64,000 nucleotides of DNA from contig JAADEG010000002.1 in assembly GCA_013153525.1 (NCBI GenBank), forward strand, positions 1 through 64,000. The letters run 5' to 3'. The notes beneath the pieces are model-generated. The model was given only the letters and a program-made list of their open reading frames with translations. It was not told the DNA's origin and ran no database searches. The translations under genes were made by a program, and so were the position numbers. Source of the stretch: Thermodesulfobacteriota bacterium (GTDB lineage: Bacteria > Desulfobacterota > Thermodesulfobacteria > Thermodesulfobacteriales > Thermodesulfobacteriaceae). How positions within the stretch are numbered: position 1 is the first letter of the stretch; each line of letters begins with the position of its first letter. Of this stretch, positions 1 through 10,223 are shown piece after piece.

Positions 1-361
1 CAAAATTCACTAAGTTCTTACTTTCTAAAGTTTTAAAGTGAGTTTTTAAAAAATCTTGAAAAAGTTGAATCCATGTTCCGTAAAAGTTTGTATTTTCCTT
101 TTCTTTTAAAAAGTTAAGTCCATTCTTTACCTGAAGGTCTTTTTTACTTTGCTCTCCAACTAAAGTAGGGGTTATTTCGTTATTTTTTCCAGGATTAATT
201 TGAAAATTTTGACCTTCAAATAGATTCATTAACAAAATCTCAAGAAAACTTAAAAAATTTTGTACCTCTCCTTGGGTAGTAATTACCTCACCTTTTAAAG
301 GCACTTCTAAGTTAGTTAATCCTTGAAAGTTTATGAAGTTTACATTAATCCCTGGAGGCAT
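1..361 (-). CDS. Partial CDS running off the window edge; possibly the N-terminus of flagellar hook-length control protein FliK
   Basis: Open frame on minus strand from ATG (359-361) with upstream GAGGTTAAA; translation MPPGINVNFINFQGLTNLEVPLKGEVITTQGEVQNFLSFLEILL... stays open to base 1. FliK call is weak; supported mainly by a promoter motif shared with the flgF operon. Confidence 0.35.
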   Translation of the reverse strand, partial: MPPGINVNFINFQGLTNLEVPLKGEVITTQGEVQNFLSFLEILLMNLFEGQNFQINPGKNNEITPTLVGEQSKKDLQVKNGLNFLKEKENTNFYGTWIQLFQDFLKTHFKTLESKNLVNF

Positions 362-396
362 TTTAACCTCCTATTTTTTACCTTTTTAAAAACTTA

Positions 397-418
397 ATCA
401 AAAAAAATGCCTAAAGTA
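397..418 (-). promoter_or_regulatory. Putative sigma54-like (-24/-12) promoter: TACTTTAGGCAT-N5-TTGAT
   Basis: Minus strand AGGCAT-TTTTT-TTGAT, GG-N10-G spacing; near-identical element upstream of flgF (55694-55715). Confidence 0.45.
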
Positions 419-476
419 CAAAAATGACCTGTTTTAAAGTTGAGACAAAAAGAGACAGAAAAGAGATAAAAGTAAA

Positions 477-500
477 AAGAGCCCCTTAAAAGGGGCTCTT
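477..500 (-). terminator. Rho-independent terminator of the nuo operon
   Basis: Minus strand AAGAGCCCCTTTTAAGGGGCTCTTTTTACTTTT: GC-rich perfect stem followed by T-tract, just downstream of nuoN stop. Confidence 0.85.
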
Positions 501-541
501 AAGGAAAAACTTTCTTAGAACAAAGGAAATTTTTTCCTAAA

Positions 542-1993
542 TTAATGAGGATAAAAGAGCATGGTTATGTAGAAAAATACGGTCTTGTAAAACAACTCTG
601 TCCAAGGTTTTGGAAAAATACCAATTATGAGAATAAGTGCAGAAGTAACTAAAATAGGAATAAGTAAAGTTGCTCCGTAACTTGGAGTAAATTCTTTTCC
701 TTCTCCTTTTTCCATGTATATAACTTTTAATACTCTTAAGTAAGGATATGCACCAATCACAGAGAATAACAAAGCAAAAATTGCTACTAATATAAACTTA
801 GCTTTAATAAGTGCCAAGAATAGGTAAAGTTTTGCCATAAATCCTGCCGTAGGTGGAACTCCTGCCAAGGAGAACATAAAAATAACGAACATAAACGCCA
901 TAAAAGGAGATCTCTTACTAAGACCTGCAAGATTAGGAATTTCTAAAAGCTCTCTATTACCTTTAGCAAGAATTATTAAAAGACTAAAGCTACCTATAGC
1001 CATAAGCATATAGACGAACATGTAAAACAAGCTAAAACTATAACCCGTATAATTTGCAGAAATAAGACCAAGAGTAGCGTATCCAGCATGAGCTATAGAA
1101 GAATAAGCAAGCATTCTTACGATGTTGTCCTGTTTTACTGCGAGTACATTACCAATAAGGATCGTTAAAAGTGCAATAGGAATCAAAAGTTCTCCAATTG
1201 CAACTCTACCACTGTTAAATCCAAGTATTATAAGTTTAACCAGGGTTGCCATTACTACGAACTTAATAAGAGAAGCAATAAAAGTAGTTACAGGAAGTGG
1301 AGCACTTTCGTATGCATCAGGAGACCACATGTGGAAAGGAACCATCGCAAGCTTAATAGAAAATCCTGCAAGTAAAAAGATAAAAGCTAAAATTCCAAGT
1401 TTACTTAAACCGTACTTCTGAAATACTTTTGAAATTACGAGTAAATCTACGCTATGAGTAAGGTAATACACAAAAGCAATTCCAATTAAGAAGAAAACAC
1501 TTCCAAGAGAACCTAAAAGAAAGTACTTAAAAGCTCCTTCAACAGACTTTCTAATGTCTGCAAAATTGAGAGCAATTAAAAAGTATAAAGGAAAGCTCAT
1601 GAGTTCCATAGACAAGTCAATGGTAATTAAATCCATTGCAGAAACCATGAAAAATGCACCAAGAAGTGAGAACAAAATCAATGCATAATACTCTCCGTAA
1701 TTAAGTGCAGGAAAACTCTGAAGGTAGTTGTAAGATATAAAGAATATTAAAATAGCACCAAAGAGAAACAGAATTTTTAAGGTTACTGAATAAAAGTCAC
1801 TGTGATACGCATGAGTAAAAACTCCAAAAGGAGAGAAAAACAGAAATATTAACGCTGCAGCTACTGTAACTAAACCTATAAAAAATGCGTAAGTCTTATT
1901 CCGTATAAACTTGTCAATTAAAAATATACCACATCCAATTACTAAGAAGAGTAACTCAGGTATAATCACATTTAAGTTTAAACTAATTCCCAT
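542..1993 (-). CDS. nuoN: NADH-quinone oxidoreductase subunit N
   Basis: 483-aa polytopic membrane protein with Mrp-antiporter-like motifs (KLAMVPFHMWSPDAYESAPLPVTTF); position at end of nuo operon. Confidence 0.96.
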   Translation of the reverse strand: MGISLNLNVIIPELLFLVIGCGIFLIDKFIRNKTYAFFIGLVTVAAALIFLFFSPFGVFTHAYHSDFYSVTLKILFLFGAILIFFISYNYLQSFPALNYGEYYALILFSLLGAFFMVSAMDLITIDLSMELMSFPLYFLIALNFADIRKSVEGAFKYFLLGSLGSVFFLIGIAFVYYLTHSVDLLVISKVFQKYGLSKLGILAFIFLLAGFSIKLAMVPFHMWSPDAYESAPLPVTTFIASLIKFVVMATLVKLIILGFNSGRVAIGELLIPIALLTILIGNVLAVKQDNIVRMLAYSSIAHAGYATLGLISANYTGYSFSLFYMFVYMLMAIGSFSLLIILAKGNRELLEIPNLAGLSKRSPFMAFMFVIFMFSLAGVPPTAGFMAKLYLFLALIKAKFILVAIFALLFSVIGAYPYLRVLKVIYMEKGEGKEFTPSYGATLLIPILVTSALILIIGIFPKPWTELFYKTVFFYITMLFYPH

Positions 1994-2011
1994 CTGCCCT
2001 CCTCCATCCCC

Positions 2012-3478
2012 TTACCTAAGATTGTTTAAAAGTACTCCAACTGAGGTGTGCATAAAGTTTAAACATGCATTTGGATAAAGTCCTATAAAGAACACTAAAA
2101 ATAACATTGGTAAAAGTGCAACGAATTCGTTAACCCTCATTCCTGGTAATCCTATAAGCTTAGGATTAACCTCCTGGAAAAATACCCTCTGATAAAGCCA
2201 TAACATGTATCCAGCTCCGATAATTACTCCAAGTGCTGCAAATGCAACTGCTACTTTGTTTACCAGATAGGTTCCTGCAAGAATTAAAAATTCTCCTATA
2301 AATCCATTCGTTCCAGGAAATCCTATAGAGGCAAGAGTAAATATCATAAAGAAAGCTGCATACACAGGTAATATAGTAGCAAGTCCACCGTAGTCTTTTA
2401 TAGCTCTCGTATGAGTTCTGTCGTAAATAATTCCGATACACATAAAGAGTGCACCTGTTACCACTCCGTGGTTAATCATCTGAAGAATAGCTCCTTTAGT
2501 TGCTATAGCATTAAAAGAAAATATACCTAAGGTTACAAATCCCATGTGGCTAACAGAGCTGTATGCAATAAGCCTCTTAAGATCTTGTTGAGCAAGGCAA
2601 GCAAGTCCTGCGTAAATTATAGCAATTACTGAAAGAGTTATTATAAGAGGTGCAAAGTATTGAGCAGCCTTTGGGAATAAAGGAATCAAAAATCTTAAAA
2701 ATCCGTATGCTCCAAGCTTAATCAAAATACCTGCAAGAATTACAGAACCAGCAGTTGGTGCTTCTGTGTGAGCATCAGGAAGCCATGTGTGTACAGGCCA
2801 CATAGGAATCTTAATCGCAAATGCTATAGCAAATGCAAGGAACAAGAACTTTTCAACTCCAAATGCATAGCTCTTTCCAAGAAGCTCCGTATAGTCAAAT
2901 GTACCAAACTTAAGATAAAGATAGATAATAGCTACGAGCATAAAGACTGAACCAAAGAATGTATAGAGGAAGAACTTAAGTGCTGCGTATATTCTATTAG
3001 GTCCTCCCCATATTCCTATAATAAGGTACATAGGAATGAGCATTGCTTCCCAGAAAATGTAGAAGAGAAGCAGGTCCAAAGCACAAAGAGTTCCAATAAT
3101 TGAAATGTTAGTAAAAAGAAGCGCTAAGTAAAACTCTTTAACTTTATCTTTTATTGAATTCCAAGAAATTAAAATACAAAGAATTGTAGTAAGAAGCGTT
3201 AAAGGTATAAATAAAATACTTATTCCATCTACTCCTAAAAAGTAATAAGAGTTAATAAAACTGATCCACTTGTACTTCTCTACGAATTGAAAACCCTTAG
3301 CGTGAAAGTTAAACTTTGCAAGTAAAATAACCGCAAATAGTAGGTCTATTAAAATAGTTATTAAGCTGATCCACTTAATCGCATTTTCGTACTTCCTATC
3401 TGTTAAAAAGATCAGCAGTATCCCTACTAATGGAAACCAGAGTATCCACGACAGTATGTGGTCACCCAGAAAGGCCAT
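2012..3478 (-). CDS. nuoM: NADH-quinone oxidoreductase subunit M
   Basis: 488 aa; IKIPMWPVHTWLPDAHTEAPTAGSVILAGILIKLGAYG motif. Confidence 0.97.
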   Translation of the reverse strand: MAFLGDHILSWILWFPLVGILLIFLTDRKYENAIKWISLITILIDLLFAVILLAKFNFHAKGFQFVEKYKWISFINSYYFLGVDGISILFIPLTLLTTILCILISWNSIKDKVKEFYLALLFTNISIIGTLCALDLLLFYIFWEAMLIPMYLIIGIWGGPNRIYAALKFFLYTFFGSVFMLVAIIYLYLKFGTFDYTELLGKSYAFGVEKFLFLAFAIAFAIKIPMWPVHTWLPDAHTEAPTAGSVILAGILIKLGAYGFLRFLIPLFPKAAQYFAPLIITLSVIAIIYAGLACLAQQDLKRLIAYSSVSHMGFVTLGIFSFNAIATKGAILQMINHGVVTGALFMCIGIIYDRTHTRAIKDYGGLATILPVYAAFFMIFTLASIGFPGTNGFIGEFLILAGTYLVNKVAVAFAALGVIIGAGYMLWLYQRVFFQEVNPKLIGLPGMRVNEFVALLPMLFLVFFIGLYPNACLNFMHTSVGVLLNNLR

Positions 3479-3505
3479 ATACCTCCTCCAACCTTTTGTG
3501 TTTGT

Positions 3506-5461
3506 TTACTTCATCAAAATTAAGTATCCTATAAAGTAAATTACCAATCCTATAAGTACAAAAGCACTGTAGTAATTTACAATACCATTGTGTACCTTTC
3601 TTAATCCCTGCCCTACGGTCCTAACAAGCCAAGCACTTCCGTTAATTGCACCGTCAATAATTATATTGTCACTAATTTTAATCACTACCCACTTTCCAAG
3701 CCAAAGTGCTCCTTGCACGAATACACAATTATAAACTTCGTCAAAGTACCACTTTCTATAAAAGAATTCGTAAAATCTTCTAAAATTACTTGAAATTACA
3801 TACTGAAGGGATGGATACTTCATGTAAGTTAACCACGCAAGGAAAATTCCAAAGAAACAGACAGAAACAGAAAGTGCCATGAGAGTGTACTCTACAGTCT
3901 TACTTCCTTCAACCACATGAGGCTTACCAAGTACTGGTTCTAAAAAGTGATAGAATATAGGATGTCCACCAAGTGCCTCAGGAACTCCAAGATATCCAGT
4001 AACTATAGCTCCTATAGCAAGAATAATGAGAGGTATAGTCATAACCTTTGGAGATTCGTGAATTCTGTGATCCTTAGGTCCTTTGTACTCTCCACAAAAT
4101 GCCCTAAAGATAAGCCTAAATGTGTAAAAAGATGTAAGTAATACTACTACAAGACCTACAAACCATACTGCTTTACCCCAAGGATACTTAGAAAAGAAAG
4201 ACATACTTAAAATAGCATCTTTACTAAAGAAACCTGCAAAACCAGGAACTCCAGCAAGTGCAAGGCTACCAATTAAAAATGTTATGTATGTAACTGGCAT
4301 AAACTTCTTTAAACCACCCATTTTTCTAATGTCATTCGTGTGAAGAGCATGAATTACACTACCAGACCCCAAGAATAAGAGTGCCTTAAAGTACGCATGA
4401 GTAAACAAGTGGAACATTCCTACTGCAAAAGCTCCAACTCCGCAAGCCATAAACATGTATCCAAGCTGAGACATCGTAGAATATGCAATGATTCTCTTGA
4501 TGTCAAATCTCGTAGGTGCAATACTACCTGCCATAAAACATGTAAACGCACCTACAAACGCTACCATTGCCATTGCAGCGTTAGAAAGCTCAAATAAACT
4601 GTGAAGACGAGAAACCATAAATACTCCAGCAGTAACCATCGTAGCTGCGTGAATCAATGCAGAAACCGGTGTAGGACCTTCCATTGCGTCAGGAAGCCAA
4701 ACATGAAGTGGAAACTGAGCACTCTTTCCCATTGCTCCACAGAAAAGCAAAAACGCAATCAAAAAGGGTACATGAACCTTCAGCCCCCAAAAACTTATGT
4801 ACTTGTTAGCAATTAAGTCTAAGTGCTTAAAAAGATCCGTATAATAAAGAGAACCTATAAAGTAAAATACAGAAAATACTCCAAGTGCAAAACCAAAGTC
4901 TCCTACTCTGTTAACTATAAATGCCTTCTTTGCTGCATTAGCTGCACTCCTCTTTTCGTACCAAAAACCAATCAAAAGATAAGAACAAAGTCCAACTGCT
5001 TCCCATCCAAGAAAGAGCTGAAGTAAGTTGTTAGAAAGAACGAGCATCAACATGCTAAAAGTAAACAAAGAAATGTAAGAGAAAAATCTATAATAACCTT
5101 TATCGTCGTGCATGTATCCAATAGAATAAACATGAATTAAAAATGAAAGTGAAAGAACCATACATGTCATCATTATAGAAAGAGGATCTACTAAGAAACC
5201 AAGTCCAACCTTTAAGTGCCCTGCTACTATCCACTTGTACAGGTCAAAGTCGTAAATCTTACCATGAATAACATCTAAAAGTACTTTTAAAGATATTAGA
5301 AAACTCGTAAATACTCCAAGAACAGGTAACCAATGGGAATTTTCTTTGAAGTACTTTTTACCAAATATAAGGGTTATCATACTTGCAAAAAACGGTATAA
5401 ACGGAATCAAAAACACCAAAAAGTTAAACTCACTTATCACTTCAAATCCTTTCTCCACCAT
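3506..5461 (-). CDS. nuoL: NADH-quinone oxidoreductase subunit L
   Basis: 651 aa; GKSAQFPLHVWLPDAMEGPTPVSALIHAATMVTAGVF motif. Confidence 0.97.
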   Translation of the reverse strand: MVEKGFEVISEFNFLVFLIPFIPFFASMITLIFGKKYFKENSHWLPVLGVFTSFLISLKVLLDVIHGKIYDFDLYKWIVAGHLKVGLGFLVDPLSIMMTCMVLSLSFLIHVYSIGYMHDDKGYYRFFSYISLFTFSMLMLVLSNNLLQLFLGWEAVGLCSYLLIGFWYEKRSAANAAKKAFIVNRVGDFGFALGVFSVFYFIGSLYYTDLFKHLDLIANKYISFWGLKVHVPFLIAFLLFCGAMGKSAQFPLHVWLPDAMEGPTPVSALIHAATMVTAGVFMVSRLHSLFELSNAAMAMVAFVGAFTCFMAGSIAPTRFDIKRIIAYSTMSQLGYMFMACGVGAFAVGMFHLFTHAYFKALLFLGSGSVIHALHTNDIRKMGGLKKFMPVTYITFLIGSLALAGVPGFAGFFSKDAILSMSFFSKYPWGKAVWFVGLVVVLLTSFYTFRLIFRAFCGEYKGPKDHRIHESPKVMTIPLIILAIGAIVTGYLGVPEALGGHPIFYHFLEPVLGKPHVVEGSKTVEYTLMALSVSVCFFGIFLAWLTYMKYPSLQYVISSNFRRFYEFFYRKWYFDEVYNCVFVQGALWLGKWVVIKISDNIIIDGAINGSAWLVRTVGQGLRKVHNGIVNYYSAFVLIGLVIYFIGYLILMK

Positions 5462-5475
5462 CCTCTCCCTACCCC

Positions 5476-5778
5476 TTATCCGTTAAAGTTATTTATGTCT
5501 GTAGAATATACCGTCTTTAACTTCTTATAAATTAATACTGCAAGCGTAAGTCCTACTGCAGACTCTGCTGCTGCACTCGCTATAACGAAAAATATTATAA
5601 TATATCCACTTACATCCTTTACATAGTGAGATATAGCTGCAAACAAAATTATTATTCCATTAAGCATTACCTCTATAGAAACGAGCATAACGATTAAGTT
5701 TCTCCTCAAAATGAAACCCATTAGTCCTATGAAAAACAAAATAAAAGCTAACACTATGTAATAATTCATAGGTACCAT
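5476..5778 (-). CDS. nuoK: NADH-quinone oxidoreductase subunit K
   Basis: 100 aa; RRNLIVMLVSIEVMLNG and ASAAAESAVGLTLAVLIYK motifs. Confidence 0.97.
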   Translation of the reverse strand: MVPMNYYIVLAFILFFIGLMGFILRRNLIVMLVSIEVMLNGIIILFAAISHYVKDVSGYIIIFFVIASAAAESAVGLTLAVLIYKKLKTVYSTDINNFNG

Positions 5779-5781
5779 ACT

Positions 5782-6312
5782 TTACCCCCTATCCTCCAAA
5801 GCTTTCACCTTCCTCAAGAGAAATACAGATCCTAATACCGCAACAAGCAATATAGTTCCAACTATCTCAAACTGTAACAAGTAATACTTAAACAAATAAC
5901 TTGACATCCACCACAATACACTCTTGGAAGAATTAAACGGTAAGTACGCCTTTACTTGAGGATTAAATTTTATAAGAACATTTATGTTTAACCAGAAGAA
6001 AAAGGCAAAAAACAGTATTCCTATTAGAGCTAAAGCCCACTTTCTTATAAACATGCTACTTCTCGTTTCCTTCCGCAAATTAACCAGATACACCACAAAT
6101 AGAAACAGAACCATTATTGCACCAGCATACACAATAATTTGTACCGCAGTCAAAAATTCACATCCTAAGGTAAGAATTAAAAACGCCTGATGAATTATCA
6201 TTACGAGAATTAATAACACCGTGTGAACAGGATTTCTACACAAAATAGCCCATAAACTCGTAGTTACTATCGCAAATGCTAAATATGCAAATATTAACAT
6301 GTCCCAATTCAT
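5782..6312 (-). CDS. nuoJ: NADH-quinone oxidoreductase subunit J
   Basis: 176-aa membrane protein; EFLTAVQIIVYAGAIMVLFLFVVYLVNL motif. Confidence 0.95.
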   Translation of the reverse strand: MNWDMLIFAYLAFAIVTTSLWAILCRNPVHTVLLILVMIIHQAFLILTLGCEFLTAVQIIVYAGAIMVLFLFVVYLVNLRKETRSSMFIRKWALALIGILFFAFFFWLNINVLIKFNPQVKAYLPFNSSKSVLWWMSSYLFKYYLLQFEIVGTILLVAVLGSVFLLRKVKALEDRG

Positions 6313-6314
6313 CG

Positions 6315-6857
6315 CTACACCCCTTTAGCCTCCCTTTTTCTAACAGGTAAACACTTATCCGGAATACCTCTTGGCTTCCAAAACGGATTAAAATAAGGTC
6401 TTTCCTGCTGAGCTATAAACTCATCCCAGTTCTTTAAAAGCTTTTCTTTATCAAAAAGTAAGTCCTCTCTCGTATATCCACCATACTCGTACCACTCTGT
6501 AAGCACTATAGCATTAACAGGACACACCTCAACGCAATACGCACAGAAAATACACCTTAAAGCATCTATTTCATATTTTGTCACTTTTCTTCTCTTCGTT
6601 TTCTCATCCGTAGTATATTCAATAGTTATACACTTAGCAGGACACACCTTAGCACACCTTAAACAGGCTATACATTTCGTATCCCCAGTTTTTTCATCTC
6701 TTACAAGAGCATGTCTTCCTCTAAATCCAGAATAAGGTTTAGGACGAACCTTATCATAATACTCAATAGTTACGGGTTTAGCAAAAAGCATTTTTTTCAG
6801 GGTCAAAGAAAGACCCTGCATTATTTCTGTCATAAAAATTTTCTTTACAAGGCTCAT
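6315..6857 (-). CDS. nuoI: NADH-quinone oxidoreductase subunit I (2x[4Fe-4S])
   Basis: CIACLRCAKVCPAKCI and CIFCAYCVEVCPVNAI clusters; FRGRHAL motif. Confidence 0.96.
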   Translation of the reverse strand: MSLVKKIFMTEIMQGLSLTLKKMLFAKPVTIEYYDKVRPKPYSGFRGRHALVRDEKTGDTKCIACLRCAKVCPAKCITIEYTTDEKTKRRKVTKYEIDALRCIFCAYCVEVCPVNAIVLTEWYEYGGYTREDLLFDKEKLLKNWDEFIAQQERPYFNPFWKPRGIPDKCLPVRKREAKGV

Positions 6858-6873
6858 ATTCCTCCCTCTCCCT

Positions 6874-7854
6874 CTATACTATTAACTTTATAAATGCAGT
6901 CAAAAAGAGGTTTGCTAAAGCAAGTGGTATTAATACCTTCCAACCCAATCCCATAAGCTGGTCATAACGATATCTCGGAAGAGTAGCTCTAATCCAAATG
7001 TAAAAGAATAAAAGAGCATATATCTTTAACAAAAACCAGAAACACGGAATAAAAGGTACATCAAACGGTCCTGCCCATCCACCTAAGAAACATGTAACTG
7101 CAAGAGCACTCATTACTATCATTCCAAAATATTCTGCAAGATAGAAAAGAGCAAACCTCATTCCGCTGTACTCTACGAAGTATCCTGCAACGAGCTCGTT
7201 TTCTGCTTCTGGTAAGTCAAAAGGCGTTCTGTTACACTCAGCTACTGCAGAAACCATAAACACGAAAAACGCAATGATCTGAGGTATAGCATAAATCTTA
7301 AAAGGACTGTGTATCTGAGCCATTACTATGTCTCTTAAGTTAAGAGAACCTGCCATAAGAACTACACTTAAAAGCGCAAGCCCCATAGCTATTTCGTAAC
7401 TTATCACTTGAGCTGCAGATCTAATTCCTCCCAAAAATGCATACCTTGAATTTGAACTCCAACCAGAAAGAATAATTCCATAAGCACTAAGAGAACTCAA
7501 TGCTAAAATAAAAAGAAGACCTACATTTATATTACTAAAAACAAAAGTCTTCCATATAGGAATAAGTGCAACTCCTGTTGCACCACACACAAGAGAAATA
7601 AAAGGCGCTATGTAAAAAATAGGTCTATCTACTCCATCCGGAGTAATAAGCTCTTTTGATAAAAGTTTAAGCATGTCAGCTATAGGCTGAAGAAGTCCAC
7701 GAGGTCCTACTCTGTTAGGACCAAGTCTCTGCTGCATACGAGCAACTATCTTTCTTTCTGCATAAGTTAAATACGCAACATGTAAAACACTAACTATCAT
7801 TAAAATTAATCCAGCTACAACTAACTTTATGATTTCAATTAATGTTCCCTCCAT
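6874..7854 (-). CDS. nuoH: NADH-quinone oxidoreductase subunit H
   Basis: 326 aa; YAERKIVARMQQRLGPNRVGPRGLLQPIAD and NRTPFDLPEAENELVAGYFVEYSGMRFALF motifs. Confidence 0.98.
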   Translation of the reverse strand: MEGTLIEIIKLVVAGLILMIVSVLHVAYLTYAERKIVARMQQRLGPNRVGPRGLLQPIADMLKLLSKELITPDGVDRPIFYIAPFISLVCGATGVALIPIWKTFVFSNINVGLLFILALSSLSAYGIILSGWSSNSRYAFLGGIRSAAQVISYEIAMGLALLSVVLMAGSLNLRDIVMAQIHSPFKIYAIPQIIAFFVFMVSAVAECNRTPFDLPEAENELVAGYFVEYSGMRFALFYLAEYFGMIVMSALAVTCFLGGWAGPFDVPFIPCFWFLLKIYALLFFYIWIRATLPRYRYDQLMGLGWKVLIPLALANLFLTAFIKLIV

Positions 7855-7863
7855 CCTTCCCCC

Positions 7864-9093
7864 TCACCTATCAGAGTCTCCAAGCACTATGTCAAGTGTT
7901 CCTATTATTGCTACAAGGTCTGCTATCATGTGCCCCTTTGCCATGTGTTTTATAGCAGCTACATGTATAAAAGACGGAGTTCTTATTCTCCACCTCCAAG
8001 GCTTGTTTGAACCGTCACTTACAAGATAAACAGATAACTCTCCCTTAGGAGACTCAATAGAAGCAAAAGCCTCTCCTATAGGTGCCCACTGCTTAGGTTG
8101 TGCCTTAAATATCGCTCCAAGCTTTGGATGGGGCTTTGGCACCACATCCTTCAATCCATCAGGTAACAAGAGATCAGGAGCACCCTCTGCTAATACAGGC
8201 TCTCCCTCTGTCTCTGGAAGTTTGTCCAAGCACTGTTTTATAATGTAGTTAGATTGACGAAGCTCTTCCATTCTCACACGGTATCTATCGTAGGTATCTC
8301 CATTTTTACCTATAGGAACCACGAATTCTACTTCGTTATATGCATCGTAAGGTCTGTACTTTCTTACATCGTAAGCTAATCCAGATCCTCTTAAACAAGG
8401 ACCCGTTAATCCAAGATTAACTGCTTCTTCAATAGAAACCACAGCAATACCCTTGGTTCTCTTAAGCCAAATTCTGTTAACATCAATCAGCGTTTCATAA
8501 TCAAGTATCCTCTCAGGAAATACTTCCGTAAACTTGTAAAGGTCGTCAATTATTTCGTTCGTAAAGTCAAGCCTTACTCCTCCAACTCTCACATAACTAT
8601 GAGTAAGTCTCGCTCCACAAATCTTTTCAAATATGTTCAAAAGCCATTCTCTGTCTCTAAAACAGTAAAGGAAAACCGTCATTGCTCCTATGTCAAGCGC
8701 GTGAGTAGCAAGCCAAAGAAGGTGATTACAAATTCTCGCCATTTCTGAAACGATCGTCCTCAATAGCCTCGCTCTCCTCGGAACCTGAAGTCCCATTAAC
8801 TTCTCAACTGCAAGAGCAAAAACCACATTATTAGCTGCTGAAGAAATGTAGTCCAATCTGTCACTTAATACGATAGTTTGATTGTAATTCAAGTTTTCTG
8901 CAAGCTTTTCAACTCCTCTGTGTAAATAACCTACCCTTGGATCACAGTTAACTATAGTCTCTCCATCAAGCTCCAAAAACAACCTCAACACCCCGTGAGT
9001 TGACGGGTGCTGAGGACCCATATTAATGTAAAACGGTTCACTCCACTGACTATCTTCTACTTGCTTCTTGTTTACCTCAACGGCTAATCCCAT
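7864..9093 (-). CDS. nuoD: NADH-quinone oxidoreductase subunit D
   Basis: 409 aa; NMGPQHPSTHGVLRL; C-terminal IIGTLDIVLGDSDR. Confidence 0.98.
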   Translation of the reverse strand: MGLAVEVNKKQVEDSQWSEPFYINMGPQHPSTHGVLRLFLELDGETIVNCDPRVGYLHRGVEKLAENLNYNQTIVLSDRLDYISSAANNVVFALAVEKLMGLQVPRRARLLRTIVSEMARICNHLLWLATHALDIGAMTVFLYCFRDREWLLNIFEKICGARLTHSYVRVGGVRLDFTNEIIDDLYKFTEVFPERILDYETLIDVNRIWLKRTKGIAVVSIEEAVNLGLTGPCLRGSGLAYDVRKYRPYDAYNEVEFVVPIGKNGDTYDRYRVRMEELRQSNYIIKQCLDKLPETEGEPVLAEGAPDLLLPDGLKDVVPKPHPKLGAIFKAQPKQWAPIGEAFASIESPKGELSVYLVSDGSNKPWRWRIRTPSFIHVAAIKHMAKGHMIADLVAIIGTLDIVLGDSDR

Positions 9094-9101
9094 AGCTCCC
9101 C

Positions 9102-9617
9102 TTACCTCTTAGGTTTATTCTTCTTAACTAACTCTTTATATACTTCCCACTCTTCTTCCTCACTTAAAGCTAACGGATAATCCTTACGAAGTGGATAACC
9201 CTTCCAATCGTCAGGCATAAGTACGCGCCTTAAGTCTGGATGTCCTTTAAACTCAATCCCAAACATGTCGTAACACTCTCTTTCAAAGAAATCTGCCGTC
9301 TTCCAGAGCTTTACCACAGAATAATGCCAACAGTCGTCTTCAGGAACCCTCACCCTGATCCTTAAAAGCTCCTTAGCCTCAAAGTTGTAAAGATGATAAA
9401 CTACCTCAAACCTTTCTTCCCAATTCTTTGCAGGATAATTTAAATAATCAACCCCACACAAATCAATTAAATAAACAAAACCCTTCTGATCTTTAAGATA
9501 CTCTATAAACTCTAAAAACCCCTCCCTACCACAAATCAAAGTTAAACAATCTCCCTTTTTTACTTCCCTAATTACATCTGGAAACTTTTTCTGAAGTTCC
9601 TCAACCGCTAAGTTCAT
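9102..9617 (-). CDS. nuoC: NADH-quinone oxidoreductase subunit C
   Basis: 171 aa; ERECYDMFGIEFKGHPDLRRVLMPDDWKGYPLRKDYPL motif. Confidence 0.97.
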   Translation of the reverse strand: MNLAVEELQKKFPDVIREVKKGDCLTLICGREGFLEFIEYLKDQKGFVYLIDLCGVDYLNYPAKNWEERFEVVYHLYNFEAKELLRIRVRVPEDDCWHYSVVKLWKTADFFERECYDMFGIEFKGHPDLRRVLMPDDWKGYPLRKDYPLALSEEEEWEVYKELVKKNKPKR

Positions 9618-9620
9618 CTT

Positions 9621-10208
9621 TTATCTCCAGCACCCCCATCTTTTTGTCTCTTTTTTAATCTTTTCTTGAAGACTTAAAAGCCCGTAAAGTAAAGCCTCTG
9701 GTCTTGGAGGACAACCAGGCACATACACATCAACAGGTAAAAAGTTGTCCGCTCCCTGAGCTACTGCATAAGTTCTAAATACTCCCCCAGAACAAGCACA
9801 GCTTCCCATTGCAATAACATACTTAGGCTCTGGCATCTGATCATATACTCTTCTAACAATAGGTGCCATCTTTTTGGTTACGGTTCCTGCTACTATAAGA
9901 ACATCTGCCTGCCTTGGAGACGCTCTAAAAATTATTCCATATCTGTCAAGGTCGTAATGGCTCGCACCAGTTGCCATCATCTCAATTGCACAACACGCAA
10001 GTCCAAATGTAACAGGCCACATAGATCCTGCACGAGCCCAATTTATTATCTTATCAATAGCTGCTATTATAACAGGTGCTCCAGGTATTTGCCTTACTCC
10101 AGGAGCTATCTCTATAGTATCCTTCTCTATACCTCTTTTCTCTCCTCCCTCTTGTACTTCTTGAGCTTCTTGTACTTCCTGCTCTTTAATCTCTTTCTCT
10201 TCTGCCAT
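9621..10208 (-). CDS. nuoB: NADH-quinone oxidoreductase subunit B
   Basis: 195 aa; [35 protein letters not shown]; acidic/Q-rich N-terminal extension. Confidence 0.97.
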   Translation of the reverse strand: MAEEKEIKEQEVQEAQEVQEGGEKRGIEKDTIEIAPGVRQIPGAPVIIAAIDKIINWARAGSMWPVTFGLACCAIEMMATGASHYDLDRYGIIFRASPRQADVLIVAGTVTKKMAPIVRRVYDQMPEPKYVIAMGSCACSGGVFRTYAVAQGADNFLPVDVYVPGCPPRPEALLYGLLSLQEKIKKETKRWGCWR

Positions 10209-10223
10209 ACTCCCACCTCTCCT

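Noticed and set aside
1122-1421. + strand ORF of 99 aa inside nuoN
   Set aside because: Antisense to a clear nuoN coding sequence; one of many shadow ORFs caused by codon bias. Same reasoning for all listed + strand ORFs inside nuo, ppsA, secA, flg and bamA genes.
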